Below are positions 36,643-44,940 of a stretch of DNA of 64,000 bases, one piece after another (position 1 is the first letter of the stretch; each line of letters begins with the position of its first letter). The stretch is from Lentilactobacillus kefiri. GTDB taxonomy: Bacteria; Bacillota; Bacilli; Lactobacillales; Lactobacillaceae. Made by a program: the position numbers and the translations under genes. The stretch spans positions 1 to 64,000 of the forward strand of contig NZ_BJVK01000010.1 in assembly GCF_007989105.1 (NCBI RefSeq), in the 5' to 3' direction. The notes beneath the pieces were generated by a model. That model did not search any database, was not told the DNA's origin, and worked only from the letters and a program-made list of their open reading frames with translations.

Positions 36643-36682
36643 AGGCACCCTAAAATCTGTAATCAGATTTTGGATGCCATTT
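36643..36682. terminator. Bidirectional terminator
   Basis: Stem GGCA-CC-TAAAATCTG / CAGATTTTGGATGCC around a TAA loop, with T-run right and A-run left, between convergent MFS and ABC-F genes. Confidence 0.8.
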
Positions 36683-36703
36683 TTGTTACTATGCTAATTC
36701 TCA

Positions 36704-38164
36704 TCAATCTGGCCTTCTTAACTCGATTTGTTGAGTAGATGCTTCGCTAATAAAATGTTCATCGTGATCAATTAGAATTAACGAAGGTTGGGATTCTTTA
36801 ATCAGGTTGATCAATTGTTCTCTGGCACTGATGTCCAAATAATTTGTCGGTTCGTCCCAGATTAGTAAGGTGTGAGGCTGTGTTAGTGTATAAGCTAGTG
36901 CAGCTTTCTTTGTTTCTCCCATGCTCCATTCCTTTGGGGATGCCAACAATCTACTTCTGGAAACACCGAGTTGGTGCATAATGTTCCAGACGTTGGTTCG
37001 CTCTTCTAACCGTCCATCTGTAAAAAAGGGATTGTTTCGAACAAATGATTCAAAGCTTTGAGAGAGATAGCCGATGTTATTGGGCAATGTAACCAACTTA
37101 TAACCATTGTAGTTAAGATCTACATTCTGCTGTAAGTATTGAATAAGTGTGGTTTTTCCAACGCCGTTTGGACCATAAATTGCTAAACGGCTATTTTCAT
37201 GGAAATCAAGGTTGATTGGTAAGAAAAGCTTTGAACCGTTTCGGAGAATGGAAAATGAACGGAGACTGAAAAATAATTTGTTCCCAGTATTGGACTGAAT
37301 GTTGGTGGTCAGGTTATCTACCTGATCAATATCGCTCAGGAGTCCTTTGCGTTCTTGGGAATTTTCACTTGCTCGTCGTTTAAAGACCTTCACCCTTTTC
37401 ATTAATTTCTTGGCTGATTTTCGACTGGAAGCATCATTACTTTCTCGCTCTTTTTGTTCCGCCCATCTTTGCTGTTGATTTGCCCGTTGATCCAGTCGCT
37501 TGATTGATTTTCTAAGTCGGATATTTTTTTCTACGGCCGAATGGTCACGGGCCTCTTTATTGGATTTCCAGTCATTGATTGACCCACTGACTAGGTCGAC
37601 ACTGGAACGATTTAAGGACATTACATGATCGACAAATGAATTTAAGAAGCTTTCATCATGACTAACACAAATGAAGCCGGACTTGCTGCGTAAATATTGA
37701 GCAACCAGCTTACTACCATCAATATCAAGGTGATTTGTCGGCTCATCAATTAGGGGAAATGCACCGCGGGTCATAAATCCACGTGCAAGTAGTACCCGGG
37801 TTTGTTCGCCACCACTCAGCGAGTCAAAAGGTCGCTGATCATAGCTGCTTTCAATTCCAATGTGTTCGAGCTCAATTCTTGCCTGCCATTCTTCACCACC
37901 ATTACTTGTCATGACATCCATGACTGATTGTGATGAGTCTGAAGGAAATGCGGGGAAATAGGTAAAATGAATATTTGTTTTAATAGATCCCTGATTATCC
38001 AGAGTTCCTAATAAAAGCTTGAGAAAAGTTGTTTTCCCGCGACCATTTCTACCGATCAGTCCCAAGCGCCAATGTTCATCGATGTCGGCTGAAAGGTTGT
38101 GAAAGATCGGCTCATCTGAGTCTAAATATTGATACGATAAATTTTTGATTTGAATGGTTCCCAT
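36704..38164 (-). CDS. ABC-F ATPase, Lsa-like ribosome protection type
   Basis: 486 residues with two ABC domains and no membrane segment, as in ABC-F proteins that act on the ribosome. The first has Walker A GLIGRNGRGKTT, signature LSGGEQTR and Walker B LIDEPTNHLD. The second has YGPNGVGKTT, a degenerate signature (WSMGETKKAALAY) and LIWDEPTNYLD. A basic, helical inter-domain linker lies at about 175-290. The opening TIQIKNLSYQY and length resemble the Lsa/Vga branch linked to lincosamide, streptogramin A and pleuromutilin resistance, but housekeeping ABC-F proteins look alike and no resistance can be claimed. The ATG at 38164 has AAGG 11 bases upstream. The first signature is intact; the second is not. 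Confidence 0.8.
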   Translation of the reverse strand: MGTIQIKNLSYQYLDSDEPIFHNLSADIDEHWRLGLIGRNGRGKTTFLKLLLGTLDNQGSIKTNIHFTYFPAFPSDSSQSVMDVMTSNGGEEWQARIELEHIGIESSYDQRPFDSLSGGEQTRVLLARGFMTRGAFPLIDEPTNHLDIDGSKLVAQYLRSKSGFICVSHDESFLNSFVDHVMSLNRSSVDLVSGSINDWKSNKEARDHSAVEKNIRLRKSIKRLDQRANQQQRWAEQKERESNDASSRKSAKKLMKRVKVFKRRASENSQERKGLLSDIDQVDNLTTNIQSNTGNKLFFSLRSFSILRNGSKLFLPINLDFHENSRLAIYGPNGVGKTTLIQYLQQNVDLNYNGYKLVTLPNNIGYLSQSFESFVRNNPFFTDGRLEERTNVWNIMHQLGVSRSRLLASPKEWSMGETKKAALAYTLTQPHTLLIWDEPTNYLDISAREQLINLIKESQPSLILIDHDEHFISEASTQQIELRRPD

Positions 38165-38326
38165 AAGGAACATCACCTTATTTCTGTGAATAACTATTAA
38201 TAATGATACAAGGACTAGCGGTTGTTAGCGAAAGGGACGGACAAAATATGCTATTTAATTTTATCATAAAAGTGCCATTATATTAAATTAATATGTGAAT
38301 GGTACCAAACAAATTTGTTGACTAAA

Positions 38327-38358
38327 AAAGCTCCGGGAGATAATTCTCTCGGAGCTTT
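38327..38358 (-). terminator. Terminator of the hydroxyacyl-CoA dehydrogenase gene
   Basis: Stem AAAGCTCCGGGAGA / TCTCTCGGAGCTTT with a 4-base loop. Read leftward it ends in a T-run. Confidence 0.85.
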
Positions 38359-38371
38359 GATAGATATTAAC

Positions 38372-39268
38372 TTAAATCTTCAAAAAGTTCGGATCTTTAT
38401 AGGCTGGATTTGGATAGTGGTAGAATCCTTCGCCGGCTTCCATACCCAGCTTGCCTTCATCAAGCAATTCCTTCAGCTTGTCGGCAAGAACTTGAGCATC
38501 TGGATCTTTATCATTCTTTGCTTGTGCCAAAGTGATGTTGTAAGCAGTTCGAATTCCAACGACATCCAAGATTGCAAATGGACCCATTGGTGCACCGGTG
38601 GCTGCCATCCAAGTCTTATCAATCATTTGTGGATCGGCAACGCCTTTGACCCAGAGCCCTTCACCGGCACTCAGTAATGGAATTAACAGTGAGTTCAGGA
38701 TGTAGCCGGGTTGTTCTTTCTTCAGTTCGATTGGAATCATACCAATGTCACGAGCAAACTGAACAATTTCCTTATAAATATCAGGATCGGTCTTTGGTGA
38801 TCCCATGATTTTAGCGGTATTGTTCAACCAAACCTGGTTGGCGAAGTGCATGTTCAGGAATTGTGCCGGACGGCCGGTATCTTCCATAAACATACTTGGT
38901 ACCAAGGTTGATGAGTTACTGGTGAAAATGGCATCTTTTGGTGCTAATTTGGCGATCTTAGTGTAGAAGTCCTTCTTAATGTCAGGACGTTCCGGAATGG
39001 CTTCAATCACTAGGTCGGCGTTTTTGACAGCTTCAGCGAGATCCCAAGTATAGGTGATTCTTGATAGACCAGCCTCAAAGTCTTCATCAGTCGCTGCGAT
39101 ATCATGTTTATACATGTGGCGCAAGCTCTTGATACGCTCTTTGGCTTTGCTGATTGCATCTTCATTAATATCGTAAACAACAACGCTAAATCCCTTATAA
39201 GCTGTTTGATAAGCAATTTGGCTTCCTAAAACACCGCTACCTGCAACTGTTACATTTTTAATTGTCAT
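38372..39268 (-). CDS. 3-hydroxyacyl-CoA dehydrogenase family protein
   Basis: 298 residues. The NAD-binding domain has VAGSGVLGSQIAYQTAYKGF near the N-terminus and the conserved ITYTWDLAEAVKNADLVIEAIPE stretch. The catalytic histidine-containing segment is QFLNMHFANQVW (about 133-144), and the C-terminal helical domain has GYILNSLLIPLLSAGEGL. Family members oxidise L-3-hydroxyacyl-CoA or related substrates such as L-carnitine or 3-hydroxybutyryl-CoA. No other beta-oxidation gene is nearby, so the substrate may not be a fatty acyl-CoA. The ATG at 39268 has AAGGGGG upstream and the gene is monocistronic. Confidence 0.82.
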   Translation of the reverse strand: MTIKNVTVAGSGVLGSQIAYQTAYKGFSVVVYDINEDAISKAKERIKSLRHMYKHDIAATDEDFEAGLSRITYTWDLAEAVKNADLVIEAIPERPDIKKDFYTKIAKLAPKDAIFTSNSSTLVPSMFMEDTGRPAQFLNMHFANQVWLNNTAKIMGSPKTDPDIYKEIVQFARDIGMIPIELKKEQPGYILNSLLIPLLSAGEGLWVKGVADPQMIDKTWMAATGAPMGPFAILDVVGIRTAYNITLAQAKNDKDPDAQVLADKLKELLDEGKLGMEAGEGFYHYPNPAYKDPNFLKI

Positions 39269-39503
39269 AATAGAATCCCCCTTATGCATTGAAAGCGGTT
39301 ACCTAATTCGCCTTAATTATAAGTGATCGGGTATCGAAAGCAATGAAATGCATTTGGAAAGTGTGACTGAAGTGCCGCAACGACTGGTTGCCGGACTGAT
39401 CTTTGTGGCGGTTATTGTGATTTTTGGAAACTAATAAACGCTTCTCTTGCATTCCCCCTTGAATAAGCATATATTGACCGCGAAAACAAAGGGGGAGTTT
39501 GTT

Positions 39504-40121
39504 ATGTTTAATTGGGAAACATTTGAACCAAGTGAGTACAGTCGGGATCCGAAACCAAGTTATGTGGATTTAACCACTAGAAGCTACGTCACTGCAAAGG
39601 GTCATGCGGCCAAGCATACGGATGACCCCGACTTCATGAGATTGGCAAAAGCGACTGCCAAAGTAGCAAAGGCAATCAGCGGTGGCCCTGACAAAGGCAT
39701 TCCAGTTGAAGGCTTTAAAGAATACCGACCATATCCGGTCCAAGCAGTTTGGACAGATGCCGGGGATGGCGAGGACTTCAAGATTTGGATTAAGCAGCCA
39801 TTATTTATTAATGAAAAAGACTTCGATGCCGCTCTTACTCAGATTGATTTTTCGGATTTTGATCTGGGAGAAATCAAATTTGAGCATTTGGCTGAAGGCA
39901 TTGAAATTCAGACAATTAATACTGGAACGGTCACACCAGATAGTGGGGCCTTGAAAGTGTTGACCGACACGATTCAAAAGAAAGGCTTCACCCGTCTGCA
40001 TGACGATCAGCATCGAGAAGTATACATTGATGGCTTGCCAGTTGACTCTAGCAAGCTGGTTTTGGTTCGTTTAGCAATTGACGCGAATGGGCAGGAGCTG
40101 CCAGGACTGGTGCATAATTAA
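39504..40121 (+). CDS. GyrI-like small-molecule-binding protein
   Basis: 205 residues. Matches the GyrI-like (SHS2-type effector-binding) fold family seen in stand-alone lactobacillus proteins: NWETFEPSEYSRDPKPSYVDL, a central SGGPDKGIP, KEYRPYPVQAVWTD and a C-terminal HREVYIDGLPVDSSKLVLVRL. Relatives are effector-binding domains of MerR/AraC regulators or gyrase inhibitors; no DNA-binding domain is present here. AGGGGGAG lies 8 bases before the ATG at 39504. Function unknown. Confidence 0.7.
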   Translation: MFNWETFEPSEYSRDPKPSYVDLTTRSYVTAKGHAAKHTDDPDFMRLAKATAKVAKAISGGPDKGIPVEGFKEYRPYPVQAVWTDAGDGEDFKIWIKQPLFINEKDFDAALTQIDFSDFDLGEIKFEHLAEGIEIQTINTGTVTPDSGALKVLTDTIQKKGFTRLHDDQHREVYIDGLPVDSSKLVLVRLAIDANGQELPGLVHN

Positions 40122-40163
40122 GATCACTGAAATGAAGTCATTTCAAAAAATATTATCAATAGT

Positions 40164-40207
40164 AAAGCCATACCAAGCATTAATTATACCTGGTATGGCT
40201 TTTTCGT
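40164..40207. terminator. Bidirectional terminator
   Basis: Stem AAAGCCATACCA / TGGTATGGCTTT with a long loop, then T-run, between convergent genes. Confidence 0.8.
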
Positions 40208-40209
40208 TT

Positions 40210-40404
40210 TTAAAATAGCAATTCATTGATGTCACATTTGAAAATCTGAATCAGTTTAACCAGATTTTCGATGTCAGGATAAGTAAGATCATTTTCCCAT
40301 TGAGAAATTGCTTGCCGAGTAACACCCAGCTTTCTGGCGATTGTCAGTTGGGAGATCGAACGATTGTGCCGAATTCTTTTTAAGTTGGTTCCTAGATTAA
40401 TCAT
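40210..40404 (-). CDS. XRE-family transcriptional regulator
   Basis: 64 residues, essentially one Cro/CI-type helix-turn-helix domain: LGTNLKRIRHNRSISQLTIA followed by the recognition helix in VTRQAISQWENDL. No effector domain. GGAGG lies 5 bases before the ATG at 40404. It is divergent from the permease/ABC pair, and a perfect 15-bp palindrome lies between them, so it probably represses itself and that pair. Confidence 0.85.
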   Translation of the reverse strand: MINLGTNLKRIRHNRSISQLTIARKLGVTRQAISQWENDLTYPDIENLVKLIQIFKCDINELLF

Positions 40405-40461
40405 AGATACCTCCAAATCATCAATAACATACTCTTATTCAATCACAATTTCATGAATTTT

Positions 40462-40476
40462 TTGTGAAGTTCACAA
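40462..40476. promoter_or_regulatory. Palindrome TTGTGAA-G-TTCACAA (candidate XRE operator)
   Basis: Perfect 7-1-7 inverted repeat in the divergent region between the XRE gene and the ABC permease gene. Confidence 0.6.
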
Positions 40477-40574
40477 GATAGATAACATATGCAAGCAATG
40501 CTTTCTTGTTTTCAAGGACAGTTTCAATGATAATACGAATCAAACGATTCATTATTAGGTTTGGAGGTAAAATA

Positions 40575-41387
40575 TTGCTATTATCAGAAATTGAGGCAAT
40601 TAAAAGTTCAAAAACAAGCAGGAAAACGATTATCTACACTTTTATTATGATAGTGGTAACGGAACTTCTTACTTGGCAGACATATTTTCTACATTCGATT
40701 AAGGGGTACCCTCATGGACTACCGGGATCTCAAATTATTAATCCACCAACAGCTGCATTTCTCTCTTTAAATTCATCTGGTGAATTTTTGCAACTTATCA
40801 TTATGCTGCTGATGCCGATTTTCTTGATTCTGATTACGCTCCAACGAAAGATTGAGATCAGTCAAGGCAAGAGCAATTATATATTTCAAACGAGGATGGG
40901 AACAGTCAATCAATATCTGATCAAGGGGCAGATTACTCAGTTTGTTATCTTTACGCTATTTTATATGGCGCTCTTTTCATTTGATCTTTTAGTGAATATT
41001 GTTCTGTTTCACAAGGGTACAAGCTTCAAAGGTGTTGAAAACTCAACCATCAACTCCCACTTATTAAATTTAGAGCTTGCCCACCCCTATTTAACTTATA
41101 TTTGGTTCATCATTATTGTCAGCATAGCATTTGGAATTTATGCAGTTGTGACATACATACTGGCACTTTCCTTGAAGAAAACATTTTTGGTGTATCCAAT
41201 TTCTTTGGGGCTTTGGATCATGATGTTTGCATTACCGTATAGTTCGTCATACTTTATGCAGCCATTTATTGAGTTCGATTGGAAAGAATATGGAATGTCA
41301 ATGCTCAGCTATTTACTGATTTGCGGAGTTGTGATTATTGTTGGAAACTGGATTGTTCGATTACGAAGTCACAACTCATACTGCTAG
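40575..41387 (+). CDS. ABC-2-like membrane permease subunit
   Basis: 270 residues with about six membrane helices; no strong family signature, but the layout (EIEAIKSSKTSRKTIIYTF cytoplasmic start, hydrophobic core) is that of ABC-2-type permeases. I choose TTG at 40575, which follows GGAGG by 7 bases; the frame is open a further 23 codons. The partner ATPase gene begins 27 bp later. Similar small pairs export or confer immunity to peptides or lipids; substrate not known. Confidence 0.65.
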   Translation: MLLSEIEAIKSSKTSRKTIIYTFIMIVVTELLTWQTYFLHSIKGYPHGLPGSQIINPPTAAFLSLNSSGEFLQLIIMLLMPIFLILITLQRKIEISQGKSNYIFQTRMGTVNQYLIKGQITQFVIFTLFYMALFSFDLLVNIVLFHKGTSFKGVENSTINSHLLNLELAHPYLTYIWFIIIVSIAFGIYAVVTYILALSLKKTFLVYPISLGLWIMMFALPYSSSYFMQPFIEFDWKEYGMSMLSYLLICGVVIIVGNWIVRLRSHNSYC

Positions 41388-41413
41388 CAGGCTGCAACTT
41401 GAAAGGGGAGCCA

Positions 41414-42052
41414 ATGAAAGTTAAATTAGTCAATGTTTCTAAGAGAATTCACGGATCACCAGTTCTTCAGAACGTCTCCTACGAGTTTGATGATTCCACA
41501 ATATATGGATTAACTGGTTCAAACGGTTCCGGGAAAACGATGCTAATTCGAGCAATTGCCGGGCTCTTGATCCCCACTTCCGGCGAAGTGATTATAAATG
41601 GTGATGTATTACATCAAAAGGCTGATTTCCCGGAAAGAATGGGTATTACCATTGGAAATATTGTTTTTCCTAAAGACCTTACTGGTTTTCAGAATTTGGT
41701 TGCATTATCTAAAATCAATAAAGTTGCAACGATTGAACAAATTAAAAATGCGTTTAAAAAAGTTGGGTTAAATGAAGAGGATTGGAATATCAAGGTTTCA
41801 GATTACTCCCTAGGGATGCGACAGAAATTAAGTATTGCGCAAGCAATTTTTGAGAAGCCCAAATTACTTTTGTTAGATGAACCTACGAATGGCTTGGATG
41901 AAGAAAGCACGTGGATCCTAAGAAACACACTCAAAGAAATTGCCCAAGCTGGCAGTACTGTCATTCTCGCTAGCCACGATAAGGAAGACATTGCATACTT
42001 GAGTGATGAAGTGATTCAGATAGATGGTGGAAAGATTGTTAATATAAAGTAA
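41414..42052 (+). CDS. ABC transporter ATP-binding protein
   Basis: 212 residues, one ABC domain. Walker A is LTGSNGSGKTMLIRAIAG, the signature region is SDYSLGMRQKLSIAQAI, and Walker B is LLLLDEPTNGLDEES. The LGMRQ variant of the signature is typical of exporters of the BcrA/NatA type. The ATG at 41414 has AAGGGGAG 6 bases upstream; upstream in-frame codons overlap the permease gene and are not used. Works with the adjacent permease. Confidence 0.85.
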   Translation: MKVKLVNVSKRIHGSPVLQNVSYEFDDSTIYGLTGSNGSGKTMLIRAIAGLLIPTSGEVIINGDVLHQKADFPERMGITIGNIVFPKDLTGFQNLVALSKINKVATIEQIKNAFKKVGLNEEDWNIKVSDYSLGMRQKLSIAQAIFEKPKLLLLDEPTNGLDEESTWILRNTLKEIAQAGSTVILASHDKEDIAYLSDEVIQIDGGKIVNIK

Positions 42053-42057
42053 ATCCC

Positions 42058-42095
42058 GAAAACCGTTGCAGGTCCCGATGCAGCGGTTTTCTTTT
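42058..42095 (+). terminator. Terminator of the first ABC pair
   Basis: Stem GAAAACCGTTGCA / TGCAGCGGTTTTC with an 8-base loop, followed by TTTT. Confidence 0.85.
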
Positions 42096-42124
42096 ACCCA
42101 AATTTCATCTAATCAGCAATTTGC

Positions 42125-42175
42125 TTGCACATTCTCAAATTGTACGTTATAGTGTAATAGTAAAATATAACACTA
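42125..42175 (+). promoter_or_regulatory. Promoter and inverted-repeat operator of the GntR-ABC operon
   Basis: TTGCAC (42125-42130), 17 bp, TATAGT (42148-42153). An inverted repeat TAGTGT (42150-42155) / ACACTA (42170-42175) overlaps the -10 and start site. It resembles the AGTGTA/TACACT sites described for YtrA-type GntR regulators. Confidence 0.65.
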
Positions 42176-42188
42176 GGGAGGTGTCATA

Positions 42189-42563
42189 ATGAAGTTCGAT
42201 GACAAGATTCCAATTTACTACCAGATTAAGAATTATATCTATCGTGAGATCATTGTTGGTAAGTTGGCCCCCGGCGATAAGTTGCCAGCTGTTCGCCAAT
42301 TGGCCGTTGATTTGACCGTTAATGTCAATACAGTCCAGCGAGCACTCAGTGAACTGATTTCAGAAAAGATAATTGAACCCCAACGAGGCAAAGGCAACTT
42401 TGTGACTGAAGATAAGGATACAATTGAGAAACTTAAAAAAATGCTGATTACAGAACAACTTCAAGATTTGTATGAAAACCTCCACAAACTCAATGTGAGC
42501 GATGAAGAGATCGTTAATTATTTGGAAAATTATATTAATGAAAGAAAGCAGGTGCAATCATGA
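42189..42563 (+). CDS. GntR-family regulator, YtrA subfamily
   Basis: 124 residues: a GntR winged helix (IPIYYQIKNYIYREIIVGKL, then LPAVRQLAVDLTVNVNTVQRAL) with only a short two-helix dimerisation tail (about 80-124), the hallmark of the YtrA subfamily. YtrA regulators usually repress the ABC operon they head. The stop overlaps the next ATG by 4 bp. An AGGGAGGTG site precedes the ATG. Confidence 0.88.
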   Translation: MKFDDKIPIYYQIKNYIYREIIVGKLAPGDKLPAVRQLAVDLTVNVNTVQRALSELISEKIIEPQRGKGNFVTEDKDTIEKLKKMLITEQLQDLYENLHKLNVSDEEIVNYLENYINERKQVQS

Positions 42564-43273
42564 CGAACACGATTGAAATTAAAAATTTGAATTATCGCAA
42601 GAATTATCGAAGCATCCTCGAAGACGTCAACTTGAATATTGGTGCGGGCAAGACGGTTGGTCTGCTCGGCGAGAATGGTGCTGGTAAGACAACATTAATG
42701 AGGTTGATTGCCGGTGTTGCCAAAGGCGCTTCCGGAAGTATTAGCATCGATGGCAAAGACGATGTGTCACTCAAAAAATCGTTTGTCAGTTTCAGTGAAC
42801 AGCTGAACGGTTTTAGTTCCAGCATGCGGATTGATAAAATAATTCGATTCTATGAAGATGTTTATCCGGACTTTTCAACGGAGAAGTACAATCAAATGGC
42901 AGGTTTTCTCCAGATTGACGAAGGTTTGCGCTTGTCGGCCTTGTCCAAAGGGATGAAAGAGAAACTGGTTATCGGTCTGACACTTTCAAGAGATACCAAA
43001 GTGTATTTGTTAGATGAACCATTTGGTGGGATTGACAGTATGTCTCGGAAGAAGATCATCCAAAGCATCATTAAGTGGAAAAACGATGATGCAATCATTC
43101 TGGTTTCCGATCACTACGTTTCCGAAATTGCCAGTATCCTTGATGAAGTTGTGATTATCAAGGACCGCACCATTTATACGCAAAAGAGTGCCGAAGAAAT
43201 TCGTTCGAAGTACGCTGAAGGAATCGAACAATACTACGAAAGTGTTTACGAAGGGAATGATATTGATGACTAG
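42560..43273 (+). CDS. ABC transporter ATP-binding protein (GntR-linked)
   Basis: 237 residues. Walker A is GLLGENGAGKTTLMRLIAG, the signature region is LSALSKGMKEKLVIGLTLS, and Walker B is VYLLDEPFGGIDSMS. The degenerate signature SKGMKEK is usual in the YtrB/YxlF branch. It is coupled by overlaps to the GntR gene (4 bp) and permease gene (8 bp). By analogy with ytr operons it may respond to envelope stress; this is inference. Confidence 0.88.
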   Translation: MTNTIEIKNLNYRKNYRSILEDVNLNIGAGKTVGLLGENGAGKTTLMRLIAGVAKGASGSISIDGKDDVSLKKSFVSFSEQLNGFSSSMRIDKIIRFYEDVYPDFSTEKYNQMAGFLQIDEGLRLSALSKGMKEKLVIGLTLSRDTKVYLLDEPFGGIDSMSRKKIIQSIIKWKNDDAIILVSDHYVSEIASILDEVVIIKDRTIYTQKSAEEIRSKYAEGIEQYYESVYEGNDIDD

Positions 43274-44048
43274 TACTTATAGCTTGTTTAAATCGCTGAC
43301 GCGGCCAAAGATTCGGATGATGAACCGCATCTTGTTAATTGATGTCATTGCCATTGTATTGACGATTCTGTATCAAGTATATCGAGGAGCGTTAGGCAGT
43401 GAATCACCGGTTGCTGATACCTTATCATATGCTTTCGTTGTTGGTTTTGCAGCATTTGTCCTGCTATCGCGGAATAGTGAACACATTTTTGTGAGTGACG
43501 CTTACCGATTGATTCCGGCAAGTGACACGAAGCTTTATTCAGTGAACCTGCTGTCATCATTCATTGGAATTGTATACACGGGCATTGTCCAAGCGGTGCT
43601 GGTATTTGTTACGACAATTCCGTTTTGGAATGATGTGATGAAGTCCTTGAAGGAGATGGCTCATTACACGGCGGACAAGCCACATTTCTTTTCACAAATG
43701 ATTTATACCGGGACCGGCGGATTGGTATTGGCAATTGCCGCAACGATTCTGATGTGGACATCAATCACTTTAATTCATTTAACTGGTAAGGCTTTAACTG
43801 CATTCTTACCAGACACACGACAAAAGTTCTTCAGATTCATCCTGTATGTCGTGGTTGTGGTTGCTTTCCTATATGTCTCTTCAATTGTTGCTAACCGGGT
43901 AAATGGCGTTATCGATCACTTCTTTAACCTAAACGGTGATACGATTGCGAGCCTATATTATGCAACGATTTATCTTCTTGGATTTGCGGCAGTGGAATCA
44001 GTTGGAAGTGTTTATCTGCTCAAGCATTGGGTGGAAACCGGCGACTAA
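43266..44048 (+). CDS. ABC transporter membrane subunit (GntR-linked)
   Basis: 260 residues with six hydrophobic helices (about 20-40, 55-72, 96-120, 150-175, 195-215, 225-250). The start is the ATG at 43266, overlapping the ATPase gene by 8 bp (ATGACTAG). No named family is recognisable beyond an ABC-2-like permease. It is the third gene of the GntR operon and the membrane partner of the preceding ATPase. Confidence 0.75.
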   Translation: MTSTYSLFKSLTRPKIRMMNRILLIDVIAIVLTILYQVYRGALGSESPVADTLSYAFVVGFAAFVLLSRNSEHIFVSDAYRLIPASDTKLYSVNLLSSFIGIVYTGIVQAVLVFVTTIPFWNDVMKSLKEMAHYTADKPHFFSQMIYTGTGGLVLAIAATILMWTSITLIHLTGKALTAFLPDTRQKFFRFILYVVVVVAFLYVSSIVANRVNGVIDHFFNLNGDTIASLYYATIYLLGFAAVESVGSVYLLKHWVETGD

Positions 44049-44067
44049 TTTTACTGGTTAATATGAG

Positions 44068-44100
44068 TAGTCATCGGCAGCCTGTCGATGACTATTTTTT
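44068..44100 (+). terminator. Terminator of the GntR-ABC operon
   Basis: Stem TAGTCATCG / CGATGACTA with a 9-base loop, then six T residues. Confidence 0.85.
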
Positions 44101-44160
44101 GTCGGTCTGATTTAGTGATATAATCAAAATCTAAATAAAAGGAAACGGCAGGCAGTCATT

Positions 44161-44817
44161 TTGAGAAAACCTTGGACGATGACAACATTTTATCTTAGCT
44201 ACGGATTCATGATTGTGCTCTGGTTCTTTGGCAGAGAACTGATCAACTTTATCGAGCACCACTATACGACTGGGCTTGCGAGTGACTTAACCAGTCTAGC
44301 TATCAAAGCAGTGATCATGGTAGGCCTTGGTGTGTATTGGATCACCAAAACGGATCATCAATTATGGATAACTAAACGCAAACTCTATAACGGAAACTTT
44401 CCGATGGTGTTTTGGATTGTCTTGGCGATGTTTGTCGCATACCTGGCCTTCTTGATGTATGGTGCCCATCACAGCTTCTATATTCAGTCAGATCCCCTCA
44501 AAAGCGGTGAGTTTATTAGTGTGACCGTTGGTGCCGGCTTAATTGAGGAGCTGTTATTCCGCGGCTTCTTCATGAACTTTCTGATGAAGCACTACGGGAT
44601 TTTTGCTGCAAATATTGTCCAGGCAATCTTATTTCAAATTAGTCATTTTCCCTTGTATTATCTAGAGGGCTTAACAATGACTGGCTGGTTGGTTAATATC
44701 GCAAACGTGCTGCCACTGGGCTTGATCTTTGGCTGGATATTTTATCGGACCAAGAACCTCTGGCCGGGAACCATTTTGCATTGCGTTTGGGATACTGGAG
44801 TGACATTGTTTATTTAA
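44161..44817 (+). CDS. CPBP-family intramembrane metalloprotease (Abi/CAAX-like)
   Basis: 218-residue membrane protein with six to seven helices. The three CPBP motifs are present: EELLFRG (about 128-134), FQISHFPLYY (about 159-168) and HCVWDTG near the C-terminus, giving the Glu/His/His metal-binding set. In lactobacilli such proteins are often linked to bacteriocin immunity or peptide processing, but no bacteriocin gene is adjacent. The start is probably TTG at 44161; an ATG six codons later is the alternative. Confidence 0.8.
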   Translation: MRKPWTMTTFYLSYGFMIVLWFFGRELINFIEHHYTTGLASDLTSLAIKAVIMVGLGVYWITKTDHQLWITKRKLYNGNFPMVFWIVLAMFVAYLAFLMYGAHHSFYIQSDPLKSGEFISVTVGAGLIEELLFRGFFMNFLMKHYGIFAANIVQAILFQISHFPLYYLEGLTMTGWLVNIANVLPLGLIFGWIFYRTKNLWPGTILHCVWDTGVTLFI

Positions 44818-44828
44818 ATGACCAATCC

Positions 44829-44873
44829 TTGACACGATGGTCATTTCTTGGCATAATAGTAACCGTTACTATT
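44829..44873 (+). promoter_or_regulatory. rpsN promoter with overlapping Zur-like palindrome
   Basis: TTGACA (44829-44834), 17 bp, CATAAT (44852-44857). A perfect 9-1-9 palindrome AATAGTAAC-C-GTTACTATT (44855-44873) overlaps the -10 and the start site. Its GTAA-n3-TTAC core matches the core of the Bacillus Zur box (TCGTAATnATTACGA). Zinc-dependent repression is the expected control for this rpsN type. Confidence 0.7.
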
Positions 44874-44940
44874 GAGTGTACACAAAATAACCTAAAACCC
44901 ATTAATTAAACAATTACGATATTTGGAGGTATGATATTAC

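Noticed and set aside
43188-43265. Upstream start for the GntR-linked permease
   Set aside because: The extra 26 codons lie wholly within the ATPase gene in another frame; the ATG at 43266 gives the usual short overlap.
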